Shown piece by piece: positions 41,251-49,492 of a stretch of 64,000 bases of DNA (the stretch's first letter is position 1; every line of letters begins with the position of its first letter). Location of the stretch: the NCBI RefSeq assembly GCF_013408415.1, contig NZ_JACCAA010000001.1, forward strand, positions 2,542,001-2,606,000, written 5' to 3'. The notes below the pieces were generated by a model, which did not search any database, had not been told where the DNA came from, and worked only from the letters and a program-made list of their open reading frames with translations. Origin of the DNA: Nocardioides daedukensis. Its GTDB lineage: Bacteria > Actinomycetota > Actinomycetes > Propionibacteriales > Nocardioidaceae. A program made the position numbers and the translations under genes.

Positions 41251-42792
41251 TCAGTTTTGAGCGGGCGTGGAGCGGACCAGGGCGAGCGCACGCTCTGCGG
41301 CAGGGCGGGCAGGCTCGACGTCAGCAGGCACGAGTGCGATCCGGGTACGTCGTTCCAGCAGGTCGGCGACGTCCACGGCGCCCTCATGGGTCACCCCGAA
41401 GATGAGCTCGGCCAGGGTGGCCGGCAGGTGAGGGGCGATCGGCGCGAGGAGGTCTTCGTCCGAGAGACCGCTGACCTCACGGGCGTTCTCGAGCACGAGA
41501 TCGGCCTCGGTGCCGAACCGGCGTACCAGTCGCGGATGCTCCTCGAGGAGCGCCAGCTCGGGCCGCGCGGCGGCGCCGAGCAGCGGCAGATCGCGGGTCC
41601 GGCACAGGCCCGGCGCGAGCCCGGTCGCGTCGACGGCCTCCTCGGCCATCTGGCGATAGGTGGTCAGCTTGCCGCCGACGACCGTGATCACGCCCGTGGG
41701 GGAGGTGAGGACTGCGTGCTTGCGCGACAGGTCGGCAGTGGACCCGTCGCTGTCCAGGAGCGGGCGGAGGCCGGCATAGGCGCCCACGACGTCGGAGCGC
41801 CGCAGCGGCCGGTCGAACGCCGCCGCGACGACATCGAGCAGGAAGCCGATCTCGGACTCGGACGGCACGGGGACGTCGGGAATCGCGCCCTCGATCTCCT
41901 CGTCGGTGAGCCCGACATAGATGGTGCCGTCGGGTTGGGGCAGGACCAGCGCGAAGCGGTTGCTGGTGCCGGGGATCGGCACGGTGAGCGAGGTGCGGAC
42001 CCCGGGCAGCGTCGCCGCGCGTAGCACCAGGTGCGTGCCCCTGCTGGGCTTCAGCTTCACGTCGACCAGGTCGCCGGCCCACACGCCGGTGGCGTTGATG
42101 ACCCGCTTCGCCCGCACCGTTGTCGTCGCACCGGTGCGTTCGTCGCGGACCTCGACGCTGGTCCCGGTGGCCGAGGTGACCCGGGCACGCGTGCGTACGT
42201 CGGCCCCGTGCGCGGCGGCGGTCCGGGCGATGCCGATGACGAGTCGGGCGTCGTCCTCGAGCTGCCCGTCCCACGACAGCAGGCCTCCGCGCAGGCCCGC
42301 CGAGCGGAGGCCGGGAGCCATCGCGAGCACCTCGGTGCGCGAGATCCGGCGCGGGCCGGGCAGGGTGTCCGCGCTGGTGTGTGCGCCGCGGCGCAGGAGG
42401 TCGCCGGCCACGAAGCCGACGCCGGCAAGAGTCGCCTGGCCGTGCGAAACGCTGGACATCAAGGGCAGCAGCATCGGCATCGCGCGGGTCAGGTGCGGGG
42501 CGGTGCGTTCCATCAGGATGCCGCGCTCCACCGCGCTCTCGCGGGCCACGCCGATCTGTCCGTTGGCCAGGTAGCGCAGCCCGCCGTGCACCAGCTTGCT
42601 CGACCAGCGCGAGGTGCCGAAGGCGATGTCGAACGCGTCGAGTGCGAGCACCGACAGACCCCGGGAGGCGGCATCGAGGGCGACACCGGCGCCGGTGACG
42701 CCGAGGCCGATCACCACCAGGTCCACCTCGGAGGCGACTCCCTCGATGCCGGCGCGGATCCGTGCGGCGTCGGGGTTCACTGTGGAGGTCAT
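41251..42792 (-). CDS. glpD: Glycerol-3-phosphate dehydrogenase (FAD)
   Basis: 513 residues from ATG 42792, overlapping the TetR stop (ATGA). DLVVIGLGVTGAGVALDAASRGLSVLALDAFDIAFGTSRWSSKLVHGGLRYL is the GlpD FAD and substrate block; RTSLTVPIPGTSNRFALVLPQPDGTIYVGLTDEEIEG and VVGGKLTTYRQMAEEAVD follow. It oxidises glycerol-3-phosphate to dihydroxyacetone phosphate and passes electrons to menaquinone. Divergent across a short operator region from an alkyl-DHAP synthase-like gene, which would use acylated DHAP. Confidence 0.93.
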   Translation of the reverse strand: MTSTVNPDAARIRAGIEGVASEVDLVVIGLGVTGAGVALDAASRGLSVLALDAFDIAFGTSRWSSKLVHGGLRYLANGQIGVARESAVERGILMERTAPHLTRAMPMLLPLMSSVSHGQATLAGVGFVAGDLLRRGAHTSADTLPGPRRISRTEVLAMAPGLRSAGLRGGLLSWDGQLEDDARLVIGIARTAAAHGADVRTRARVTSATGTSVEVRDERTGATTTVRAKRVINATGVWAGDLVDVKLKPSRGTHLVLRAATLPGVRTSLTVPIPGTSNRFALVLPQPDGTIYVGLTDEEIEGAIPDVPVPSESEIGFLLDVVAAAFDRPLRRSDVVGAYAGLRPLLDSDGSTADLSRKHAVLTSPTGVITVVGGKLTTYRQMAEEAVDATGLAPGLCRTRDLPLLGAAARPELALLEEHPRLVRRFGTEADLVLENAREVSGLSDEDLLAPIAPHLPATLAELIFGVTHEGAVDVADLLERRTRIALVPADVEPARPAAERALALVRSTPAQN

Positions 42793-43361
42793 CGTGCGAG
42801 CCCTCGAGTCAGCAGGGCGGTGAACTCGGCAGCCAGGTCGGCCTCGTCGATGCCCTCGCCGGCCATCGTGTGCGCGGAGAGAGTCAGTCCGTGGGCGGTG
42901 AGCAGGATCGTGCGGGCCAGCAGCTCGGGGTTGCCACCTCGGATGTGACCGGCGGCCTGACCGGCCGCGATCCGCGGGGTGAGCAGCTCGAGGATCGCCT
43001 GTTGGGAGCGGCCTCGCCGGTCCAGGAGGTAGGGCAGCAGCAGCTCGGGATCGAGGTCGAGGATGCGCCGGAACAACGGGTTCACCCGGAGCGCATCGAT
43101 CGCGGCGACGATGCCCGTGGCGATCCGCTCGGGGGTGGGTTCCTGGTCCGGCGGAGTCGGGACCGCGGCCACGACGGTGGTCCATTCGCGGGTCATCAGG
43201 TCGGCCATCAGCGTCTGCATGTCCGGCCACGCGCGATAGATCGTCATCCGGGAGACGTCGGCGCGACGGGCGACGTCGGTCAGGGTGGTGCGCTTCCAGC
43301 CCACGTCGAGGATCGATGCGCGGGCTGCGTCAAGATAGTCATTGTGACGAGTAGACGTCAT
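42789..43361 (-). CDS. TetR-family regulator of the glycerolipid locus
   Basis: 190 residues from ATG 43361 (a GTG at 43370 lies inside the operator and is less likely). HTH: RASILDVGWKRTTLTDVARRADVSRMTIYRAWPDMQTL. The ligand domain is unremarkable. It is coupled to glpD and separated by a 17-bp quasi-palindrome from the divergent gene, so it probably controls both directions. Confidence 0.88.
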   Translation of the reverse strand: MTSTRHNDYLDAARASILDVGWKRTTLTDVARRADVSRMTIYRAWPDMQTLMADLMTREWTTVVAAVPTPPDQEPTPERIATGIVAAIDALRVNPLFRRILDLDPELLLPYLLDRRGRSQQAILELLTPRIAAGQAAGHIRGGNPELLARTILLTAHGLTLSAHTMAGEGIDEADLAAEFTALLTRGLAR

Positions 43362-43378
43362 GTGTAACACTGTAACAC
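43362..43378. promoter_or_regulatory. Operator between TetR/glpD and the alkyl-DHAP synthase-like gene
   Basis: GTGTAACACTGTAACAC: a quasi-palindrome (14 of 17 positions symmetric) that is also a tandem 8-bp direct repeat TGTAACAC. It touches the TetR start and lies about 28 bp before ATG 43406. Expected TetR operator. Confidence 0.65.
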
Positions 43379-43405
43379 GTGACCCCAGAACATACTGCCA
43401 GCGAG

Positions 43406-44956
43406 ATGCACCCCTCCCGCTGGGGCGACCCGGCCGCCGCCACCGCCCTCCCGGAGGCGACTCGCGGGCTGGTCGAGCTGGCCCTCGGCGTCCGCGACAC
43501 CCCCGCCGCCAGCGCGGTGACGCTTCCGGCCCCGAGCATCGACGCCGCGATCCTCGACGACTTCCGCCGCCTCCTCGGTGACGAGCACGTGCTGACCGAG
43601 GACGACGTACGCCGTCTCCGCACGCGCGGCAAGTCCACCCCGGACCTGCTCAAGCAGCGGATCGGCGACCTCTCCGACGCCCCGGACGCGGTGGTGCGCC
43701 CCGGCAGCCACGACGACGTCCAGGCGGTGATCGAGCTCGCCGTACGCCACCACGTGGCTCTGGTCCCGTTCGGCGGTGGCACCAGTGTCACCGGCGGACT
43801 CGTCGCGCGTCGCGAAGGATTCGCGGGCGTGCTCTCCCTCGACCTGGTCCGGATGAAGGCGGCGCGCGAGGTGGACACCGTCTCGATGACCGCCGTCCTC
43901 GAACCCGGCCTGCGCGGGCCCGAGGCCGAGGCACTGCTGGCCGAGCACGGCCTGATGCTCGGGCACTACCCGCAGTCGTTCCAGTTCGCCTCCATCGGCG
44001 GCTTCGCGGCCACGCGTTCCTCGGGCCAGTCCTCGGCCGGCTACGGACGCTTCGACTCGATGGTCGTCGGCCTCACCGTCGCCACGCCGCAAGGCACCCT
44101 GGAGCTCGGTTCCGCACCGGCCAACGCCGCGGGCCCGGACCTGCGCGAGCTGGTCCTGGGCTCCGAGGGCGCGTTCGGCGTGATCACCGCGGTCAAGGTG
44201 CGGGTCAAGAAGGTCCCGGCCGAGAAGGTCTATGAGGCATGGCAGTTCGCCTCCTTCGCCGAGGGCTCGGACGCGATGCGGCACCTCGCCCAGAACGGCC
44301 TGCTGCCCACCGTGCTGCGCCTCTCCGACGAGAACGAGACCGCGATCAACCTCTCCTCACAGGACAACGTGGGCGGGGAGAGCGTCGGCGGGTGCCTGAT
44401 GATCGTCGGGCACGAGGGTGCCTCGATCGCGGGTCGTCGCGCGCTCGTCACCGAGGCGCTCACCTCGCTCGGCGGGACGCCTGCCGGTGAGGAGCGCGGT
44501 CGCGCCTGGGCCGAGGGACGATTCCACGCGCCCTACCTGCGCGACTCGATGCTCGACGTCGGCGTGCTGGTCGAGACCCTCGAGACCGCGACCTTCTGGT
44601 CCAACCGGGACCGGCTCTACACCGCGGTCCGGGACGCGCTGAGTGAGTCGCTCGGCGAGAAGTCGCTCGTGCTCTGCCACATCTCGCACGTCTACGAGAC
44701 CGGCTGCTCGCTCTACTTCACCGTCGCCGCACCCCAGGCCGATGACCCGCTGGCCCAGTGGGACCTCGCCAAGCAGAAGGCCAGCCAGGCGATGATCGAC
44801 GCCGGCGCCACGATCACCCACCACCACGCGGTCGGCACCGACCACAAGCCCTGGCTCGCCCAGGAGATCGGCCCCGTCGGGGTCTCCATCCTCCGCTCGG
44901 TCAAGGCCGGGCTCGATCCGAGCGGCGTGCTCAACCCGGGGGTGCTGATCCCGTGA
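43406..44956 (+). CDS. FAD-linked oxidase, alkyl-dihydroxyacetonephosphate synthase-like
   Basis: 516 residues from ATG 43406 (MHPSRWGDPAA, the typical family opening); a GTG at 43379 would start inside the operator. VALVPFGGGTSVTGGL and the RSSGQSSAGYGRFDSMVVGL block form the PCMH FAD domain; LRDSMLDVGVLVETLETATFW, SLVLCHISHVYETGCSLYFTVAA and ATITHHHAVGTDHKPWL correspond to the ADHAP synthase catalytic region including the His-rich loop. In the family it swaps the acyl group of acyl-DHAP for an alkyl group, the key ether-lipid step; mycobacterial homologues (AgpS) are poorly characterised. Coupled to a lipid kinase. Confidence 0.87.
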   Translation: MHPSRWGDPAAATALPEATRGLVELALGVRDTPAASAVTLPAPSIDAAILDDFRRLLGDEHVLTEDDVRRLRTRGKSTPDLLKQRIGDLSDAPDAVVRPGSHDDVQAVIELAVRHHVALVPFGGGTSVTGGLVARREGFAGVLSLDLVRMKAAREVDTVSMTAVLEPGLRGPEAEALLAEHGLMLGHYPQSFQFASIGGFAATRSSGQSSAGYGRFDSMVVGLTVATPQGTLELGSAPANAAGPDLRELVLGSEGAFGVITAVKVRVKKVPAEKVYEAWQFASFAEGSDAMRHLAQNGLLPTVLRLSDENETAINLSSQDNVGGESVGGCLMIVGHEGASIAGRRALVTEALTSLGGTPAGEERGRAWAEGRFHAPYLRDSMLDVGVLVETLETATFWSNRDRLYTAVRDALSESLGEKSLVLCHISHVYETGCSLYFTVAAPQADDPLAQWDLAKQKASQAMIDAGATITHHHAVGTDHKPWLAQEIGPVGVSILRSVKAGLDPSGVLNPGVLIP

Positions 44957-45882
44957 GCTCACCGCAGGAAGATCCCCGCCAGACGCCCACGCAGCGCTCC
45001 TTCGCGTTCCTGGTCAACCCCACCTCGGGTGGCGGCGCCGCACCCGCTGCGGTGGTGACGGTCGCCAGGATCCTGCGCGACGCCGGAGCGGTGGTAGACG
45101 TGACCTACTCGCCCGGTCCGAAGGCGACGCTCGACCTGGTCGCCGCGGCCGTCGAGCGTGGCGACGTGGTGGTCTCGGTCGGCGGCGACGGGATGCTCTC
45201 CTCGATCGCCGGTGAGGTGGCCCGGCTCGGCGGCGTCCTGGCGATCGTGCCGGCCGGGCGAGGCAACGACTTCGCCCGGATGCTGGGGCTTCCGGAGTCC
45301 CCGGAGGAGATTGCCTCGGTCCTGCTTGAGGCCGCACCCACCCCGACAGACCTGCTCGAGGCGACCCTTGCCGATGGATCGACACGGGTGGTCGCCGGCT
45401 CGGTCTATGCCGGTGTCGACGCGCAGACCGCGGCCCTGGTGAACCGGCTGCACTGGCTGCCGAAGAAGCTGCAATATCCGGCAGCCACGGTGAAGTCGCT
45501 GGCCACCTTCCGCCCCACGACGTACACCGTCTCGATCGACGGGCTCACCCGGAGCTTCCTGGGTGCCACGGTGGTGGTGGCGAACTCGGGCTACTACGGC
45601 AAGGGGATGCACATCGCGCCGAATGCCAGTGTCGACGACGGCGAGCTGGACGTGATCGTGATCGAGGCCGCCGGCCGGGTCGGGATGATCAGGGCGTTCC
45701 CCAAGGTCTACGACGGCCGGCACGTCGACCTCGAGCAGGTCCACGTCTTCCGCGGTCGCTCCGTCACCGTGGCCGGCTCGCCGCCGGTGGCCATGGGCGG
45801 CGATGGTGAACCGATGGCGGCACTGGGCGCGGAGCCGGTGCGGATCGACGTACGCCCCGGCGCCGTACGCATCCTGCGCTGA
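44953..45882 (+). CDS. Diacylglycerol/lipid kinase family protein
   Basis: 309 residues from GTG 44953, overlapping the previous stop (GTGA). AFLVNPTSGGGAAPAAV and VSVGGDGMLSSIAGEVARLGGVLAIVPAGRGNDFARMLGLP form the DAGK catalytic ATP site; VANSGYYGKGMHIAPNASVDDGELDVIVIE is the conserved C-terminal barrel. It phosphorylates a lipid alcohol such as diacylglycerol or an alkylglycerol. Its coupling to the ADHAP synthase-like gene supports a joint ether-lipid role. Confidence 0.92.
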   Translation: MSSPQEDPRQTPTQRSFAFLVNPTSGGGAAPAAVVTVARILRDAGAVVDVTYSPGPKATLDLVAAAVERGDVVVSVGGDGMLSSIAGEVARLGGVLAIVPAGRGNDFARMLGLPESPEEIASVLLEAAPTPTDLLEATLADGSTRVVAGSVYAGVDAQTAALVNRLHWLPKKLQYPAATVKSLATFRPTTYTVSIDGLTRSFLGATVVVANSGYYGKGMHIAPNASVDDGELDVIVIEAAGRVGMIRAFPKVYDGRHVDLEQVHVFRGRSVTVAGSPPVAMGGDGEPMAALGAEPVRIDVRPGAVRILR

Positions 45883-45890
45883 GCCCAGGT

Positions 45891-46538
45891 TCAGCCGAAC
45901 GTGTAGCGGCTGGTCGGCACCAGGTCGAGCCCCTGGTCGGCACCGAAGCGCGCGCAGCTCTCCATCATCGCGGCGAACCTGCGCTTCAGCTCGGCCCGGT
46001 CCCCACCGCTGCCGTAGTGGGCGTGGGGGTCGCTCACCGCTGCCATCGGGAAGAGCTCCTCGACGATCCCGGCCACGTCGGCAGAGCCCGCCACCAGCGG
46101 CTCGATGACGGGGTTCTGCACATAGCCGAACGTGCCCTGGGTGTCGATCGCGACCTGCGTGTGGCTCTCCAGCCAGACGGTCAACCACTCCTCGTGCGTC
46201 ATCGACTCCGGCCGACGCAGGAACGCGAAATTGGCCAGCGCGTCGGTGCGCTCGCCGTCCACGCGGGGCGGGGGCGGCAACGGCTCGCGCTCGTTGACCG
46301 CCCAAGCGTGCACGGTGGGGTCGAGACGGCGTACGACGTCGATCGCCGTCGCCACGTCATCTGCCCAGAGCGACAGCACGGCGGTGATCTGCGGACCCGG
46401 CCCGAGTCGCATCGCGGGGGCGACCGCCTCGTCGTCGACGTTGACCTGGATCCGGTCGACGGCCAAGGAGGCGTGGAAGTCGGGGTCGAGCAGCTGTTCC
46501 CGGACGCCTTCGGCGTGCAGGGCGAGGATTGCCTTCAT
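45891..46538 (-). CDS. EthD-domain protein
   Basis: 215 residues. The central FAFLRRPESMTHEEWLTVWLESHTQVAIDTQGTFGYVQNPV matches the EthD ferredoxin-like dimer domain; the flanks may form a second half (VLSLWADDVATAIDVVRRL). EthD proteins accompany ether- or aromatic-degrading systems but biochemical roles are unclear. It overlaps the DUF3592 membrane protein by four bases (ATGA). Confidence 0.78.
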   Translation of the reverse strand: MKAILALHAEGVREQLLDPDFHASLAVDRIQVNVDDEAVAPAMRLGPGPQITAVLSLWADDVATAIDVVRRLDPTVHAWAVNEREPLPPPPRVDGERTDALANFAFLRRPESMTHEEWLTVWLESHTQVAIDTQGTFGYVQNPVIEPLVAGSADVAGIVEELFPMAAVSDPHAHYGSGGDRAELKRRFAAMMESCARFGADQGLDLVPTSRYTFG

Positions 46539-47227
46539 GGCGCGGGGTGCTCCTGTTGTAGTTGGACGACGATCCGGTCCCAGTCCTCGGGGTCGGCCGG
46601 GTCATACCAGAGCTCGGTCTCCTGCCCCTCCTCGATCGGGTCCGCCGGGAGGATCAGCAGTCGCTTCTCGACGCGGTGCTTGTGGCCCTGCTCGTCGGAG
46701 AACTCGAAGGTGACCGGGGTGTTGACCTGCGTGCTCTCGCCGAACTCGAGATAGCCACGGTTGAGCACGACGGCCGTGGTCCGCACGCCGGTGCTCTTCA
46801 GATCGCCCACCAGGTTGACCTTCCGGCGGGCCTTGGAGCCGCCCGATAGGCCCAGGAGGAGGAGCAGCGCGGCGGCCACGATCATGCCGACGCCGAACCA
46901 GAGCGCCTTGGAGTTGTCCTCGCCGAGGTTGCCGAGCAGGGTCCCGGCGCCGACGCCCAGGAACGATGCGGCGATGCCGTGCCAGATGGTCAGGGCCCGG
47001 CGCGGGTCCGCCAGGGTGGACCAGAGGATCAGTGCGCAGACGGTGACGACCAGGGCGAAGCCGGTCAGGCCGATCGTCCACATCCGCGGCGTGGCATACA
47101 TATCGGTGTTGACCGCGCGGATGATCGCCCAACCTGCGAGGAGTCCGCTGAGCAGCAGGGCCCCCAGGACGAGGTAGCGGCTGGTCGCGGATCCGGGGTT
47201 CGGCTCGGTGGTGCTCACGCCCGCCAT
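46535..47227 (-). CDS. DUF3592-type membrane protein
   Basis: 230 residues with four hydrophobic segments in the first 135 residues, then a soluble beta-rich tail (VRTTAVVLNRGYLEFGESTQVNTPVTFEFSDEQGHKHRVEKRLLI...GQETELWYDPADPEDW) typical of DUF3592. Function unknown. ATGA overlap with the EthD gene downstream. ATG 47227 chosen; GTG one turn inside is possible. Confidence 0.72.
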   Translation of the reverse strand: MAGVSTTEPNPGSATSRYLVLGALLLSGLLAGWAIIRAVNTDMYATPRMWTIGLTGFALVVTVCALILWSTLADPRRALTIWHGIAASFLGVGAGTLLGNLGEDNSKALWFGVGMIVAAALLLLLGLSGGSKARRKVNLVGDLKSTGVRTTAVVLNRGYLEFGESTQVNTPVTFEFSDEQGHKHRVEKRLLILPADPIEEGQETELWYDPADPEDWDRIVVQLQQEHPAP

Positions 47228-47261
47228 TGAATCAGGCGGCCGGGAACCGGGAGAGGCTGCC

Positions 47262-47954
47262 TCATCCGGCGAACGTCCAGAGCAGCAGCTCGGTCGGCGC
47301 CGCTGCGGTGATCGTGCCGCCCTCGGCGCGCAGCCGGACCGCGTCGCCCTCGCCGAGTGCGCTGCCCTCGAAGACCGCCGACCCGGTGGTCACGAAGAGA
47401 TGGGCGAGGGGTGTCTCGGGCACCTCCACCCGCTCGCCCGCAGCCAGCAGGGCGGCGTACAACGTTGCTCGGTTCGCCGAGATCCGGGTGGCGGCATCGG
47501 GGTGCGAGCCCGAGACCACCGGCAACCATTGGCCTGCCGGCTCCGCTGCCGCCGACGAATAGGTGGTCTCGCCGCCCGGCTCGTCGGGCAGCACCCAGGT
47601 CTGGATGAACCGGGTCGGGCCGGACGTGGCGTCGACGGTCTCGGAGTGGACCACCCCGCTGCCGGCCGACATCACCTGCACCCGGCCTGGCTCGACCACG
47701 CCCGTGTGCCCCTTGGAATCGGTGTGTCGCAGCGCCCCGGAGAGCACCCAGGTGACGATCTCCAGGTTGCTGTGCGGGTGGTCGGGGTAGCCGCCGCCGG
47801 GCAGGACCAGGTCGTCGTTGTGGCACACCAACAGCCCGAAGCGGAGGTTGTCGGGGTCGTAGTGGCTGCCGAACGAGAAGGAGTGCCGGGTACGCCGTCT
47901 CTCGGCGTCGGTGGCGAAGCGGTCGCCGGAGCGGTGTATTTCCACGGTGAACAC
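47262..47954 (-). CDS. Pirin-family cupin protein
   Basis: 230 residues from GTG 47954 (GTG 47945 also possible). TRHSFSFGSHYDPDNLRFGLLVCHNDDLVLPGGGYPDHPHSNLEIVTWVLSGALRHTDSKGHTGVVEPGRVQVMSAGSGVVHSE is the pirin cupin with its His/His/His/Glu metal ligands. Relatives act as redox sensors or quercetin dioxygenase-like enzymes. Its start is 16 bp from the divergent glucosidase start, so promoters overlap. Confidence 0.93.
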   Translation of the reverse strand: MFTVEIHRSGDRFATDAERRRTRHSFSFGSHYDPDNLRFGLLVCHNDDLVLPGGGYPDHPHSNLEIVTWVLSGALRHTDSKGHTGVVEPGRVQVMSAGSGVVHSETVDATSGPTRFIQTWVLPDEPGGETTYSSAAAEPAGQWLPVVSGSHPDAATRISANRATLYAALLAAGERVEVPETPLAHLFVTTGSAVFEGSALGEGDAVRLRAEGGTITAAAPTELLLWTFAG

Positions 47955-47969
47955 ACTAGGTTCGACGGC

Positions 47970-49319
47970 GTGACCGCACACGAGCCTGCCCCTCAGTTTC
48001 CTGCGAGCTTCCGTTTCGGCGCCAGCACGGCGTCGTACCAGATCGAGGGGGGTGTGGACGCCGGCGGACGCGGCCCGAGCATCTGGGACACCTTCTGTGC
48101 CGAGCCCGGCCGGATCCTTGACGGTTCGTCGGGCGCGCAGGCGTGCGACCACTACAACAGGTATCCCGAGGACGTGGCCCTGCTGAAGGGGCTGGGTGCG
48201 GACGGCTATCGGTTCTCGATCGCCTGGCCGCGGATCCAGCCGCTCGGCTCGGGGCGGGCCAACGGTGAGGGGTTGGGCTTCTATGACCGGCTCCTCGACG
48301 AGCTGCTCGAGGCCGGCGTCGAGCCGATGGCGACGCTCTATCACTGGGACTTGCCGCAGGCTCTTGAGGACGATGGCGGCTGGTTGAACCGCGACACCGC
48401 GGACCGGTTCGCCGAATATGCGACCCTCTGCGCGATGCGGTTCGGGGACCGGATCAAGCAGTGGATCCCGGTCAACGAGCCCAACGTGGTCGCGCTGATG
48501 GGCTACGCGCTGGGGATGCACGCGCCCGGCAAGGCCCTGATGTTCGACGCGTTGCCCGCCGCGCACCACGTCCTGCTCGCGCACGGCAAGGCCGTCCAGG
48601 CCCTGCGCGCGGTCGGCGCCAAGCAGATCGGGTGTGCCAACAACCATGCTCCGATGTGGCCCGAGAACCAGACCCCCGAGGCGTTGGCGGCGACCCAGGT
48701 CTTCGACGACCTGTGGAACAACCTGTTCGCCGACCCGATGCTGACCGGTGAATATCCCACCGGTTTCGCCGAGCAGATGCCCGCTGCCAAGGGTGGTTCG
48801 GTCGCCGACGACCTGGCCCTGATCGGGGCGCCGCTCGACTTCTACGGGGTGAACTACTACAACCCGTTCCAGGTCGGTGCCGCCCCCGAGGGGGCCGAGA
48901 TGCCGTTCGAGTATCGCGACATCGAGGGCTACCCGAAGACCGATTTCGGCTGGCCGGTGGTGCCGGACGGGTTGCGCGAGCAGCTCGTGCACCTGCGCGA
49001 CCGCTATCCGAACCTGCCGCCGGTGGTGATCACCGAGTCCGGCTGTGCCTACAACATGGAGCCGGATGCCTCGGGTGTGGTCGACGACCAGCCCCGGATC
49101 GACTACCTGGACTCGCACCTGCGCGCGGTCGCCGATGCGATGGCCGAGGGTGTCGACGTGGCCGGCTATTACACGTGGTCGCTGATGGACAACTTCGAAT
49201 GGTCGGAGGGCTATTCGCAGCGGTTCGGCCTGGTGCACGTCGACTACGACACCCAGGTGCGGACCCCGAAGCGGTCCTATGACTGGTTCCGCTCCGTGAT
49301 CGCCGCCTCCCGCCCCTGA
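47970..49319 (+). CDS. Beta-glucosidase, glycoside hydrolase family 1
   Basis: 449 residues from GTG 47970; sequence upstream is the pirin gene in reverse. FRFGASTASYQIEGGVDAGGRGPSIWDTF is the GH1 N-terminal signature; acid/base Glu in VNEPN (about residue 170) and nucleophile Glu in VITESG (about 355); WSLMDNFEWSEGY closes the barrel. No signal peptide, so it cleaves cello-oligosaccharides or glycosides inside the cell. The stop is directly followed by a family-1 cluster. Confidence 0.95.
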   Translation: MTAHEPAPQFPASFRFGASTASYQIEGGVDAGGRGPSIWDTFCAEPGRILDGSSGAQACDHYNRYPEDVALLKGLGADGYRFSIAWPRIQPLGSGRANGEGLGFYDRLLDELLEAGVEPMATLYHWDLPQALEDDGGWLNRDTADRFAEYATLCAMRFGDRIKQWIPVNEPNVVALMGYALGMHAPGKALMFDALPAAHHVLLAHGKAVQALRAVGAKQIGCANNHAPMWPENQTPEALAATQVFDDLWNNLFADPMLTGEYPTGFAEQMPAAKGGSVADDLALIGAPLDFYGVNYYNPFQVGAAPEGAEMPFEYRDIEGYPKTDFGWPVVPDGLREQLVHLRDRYPNLPPVVITESGCAYNMEPDASGVVDDQPRIDYLDSHLRAVADAMAEGVDVAGYYTWSLMDNFEWSEGYSQRFGLVHVDYDTQVRTPKRSYDWFRSVIAASRP

Positions 49320-49320
49320 C

Positions 49321-49468
49321 GCCGAGTCGGCAGTTGTTGACGCCTGTTTGCGCCGACCCGGCACTTGTTGACGCCTCTTCCCGCCGAGTCGGCAGTTGTT
49401 GACGCGTTCTTCCGTCGAGTCGGCACTTGTTGACAACCGGTTGTCGGTGAACAACTGACGGGTCGGCG
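49321..49468. repeat. Family-1 repeat cluster (five units) between convergent genes
   Basis: Four plus units start at 49321, 49351, 49382 and 49413, a 30-31 bp period, alternating CGGCAGTTGTTGAC and CGGCACTTGTTGAC types; a divergent inverted unit (CAACTGACGGGTCGGCG) ends the cluster at 49468. Between GH1 and the convergent dienoyl-CoA reductase gene. Confidence 0.9.
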
Positions 49469-49492
49469 AATGCGGGGCGGTGCGGGGTGGTG

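Noticed and set aside
49321-49468. Possible CRISPR-like array with about 30-bp period
   Set aside because: Only about 8 bases separate units, there are no spacers, and the same motif occurs in both orientations at other loci.
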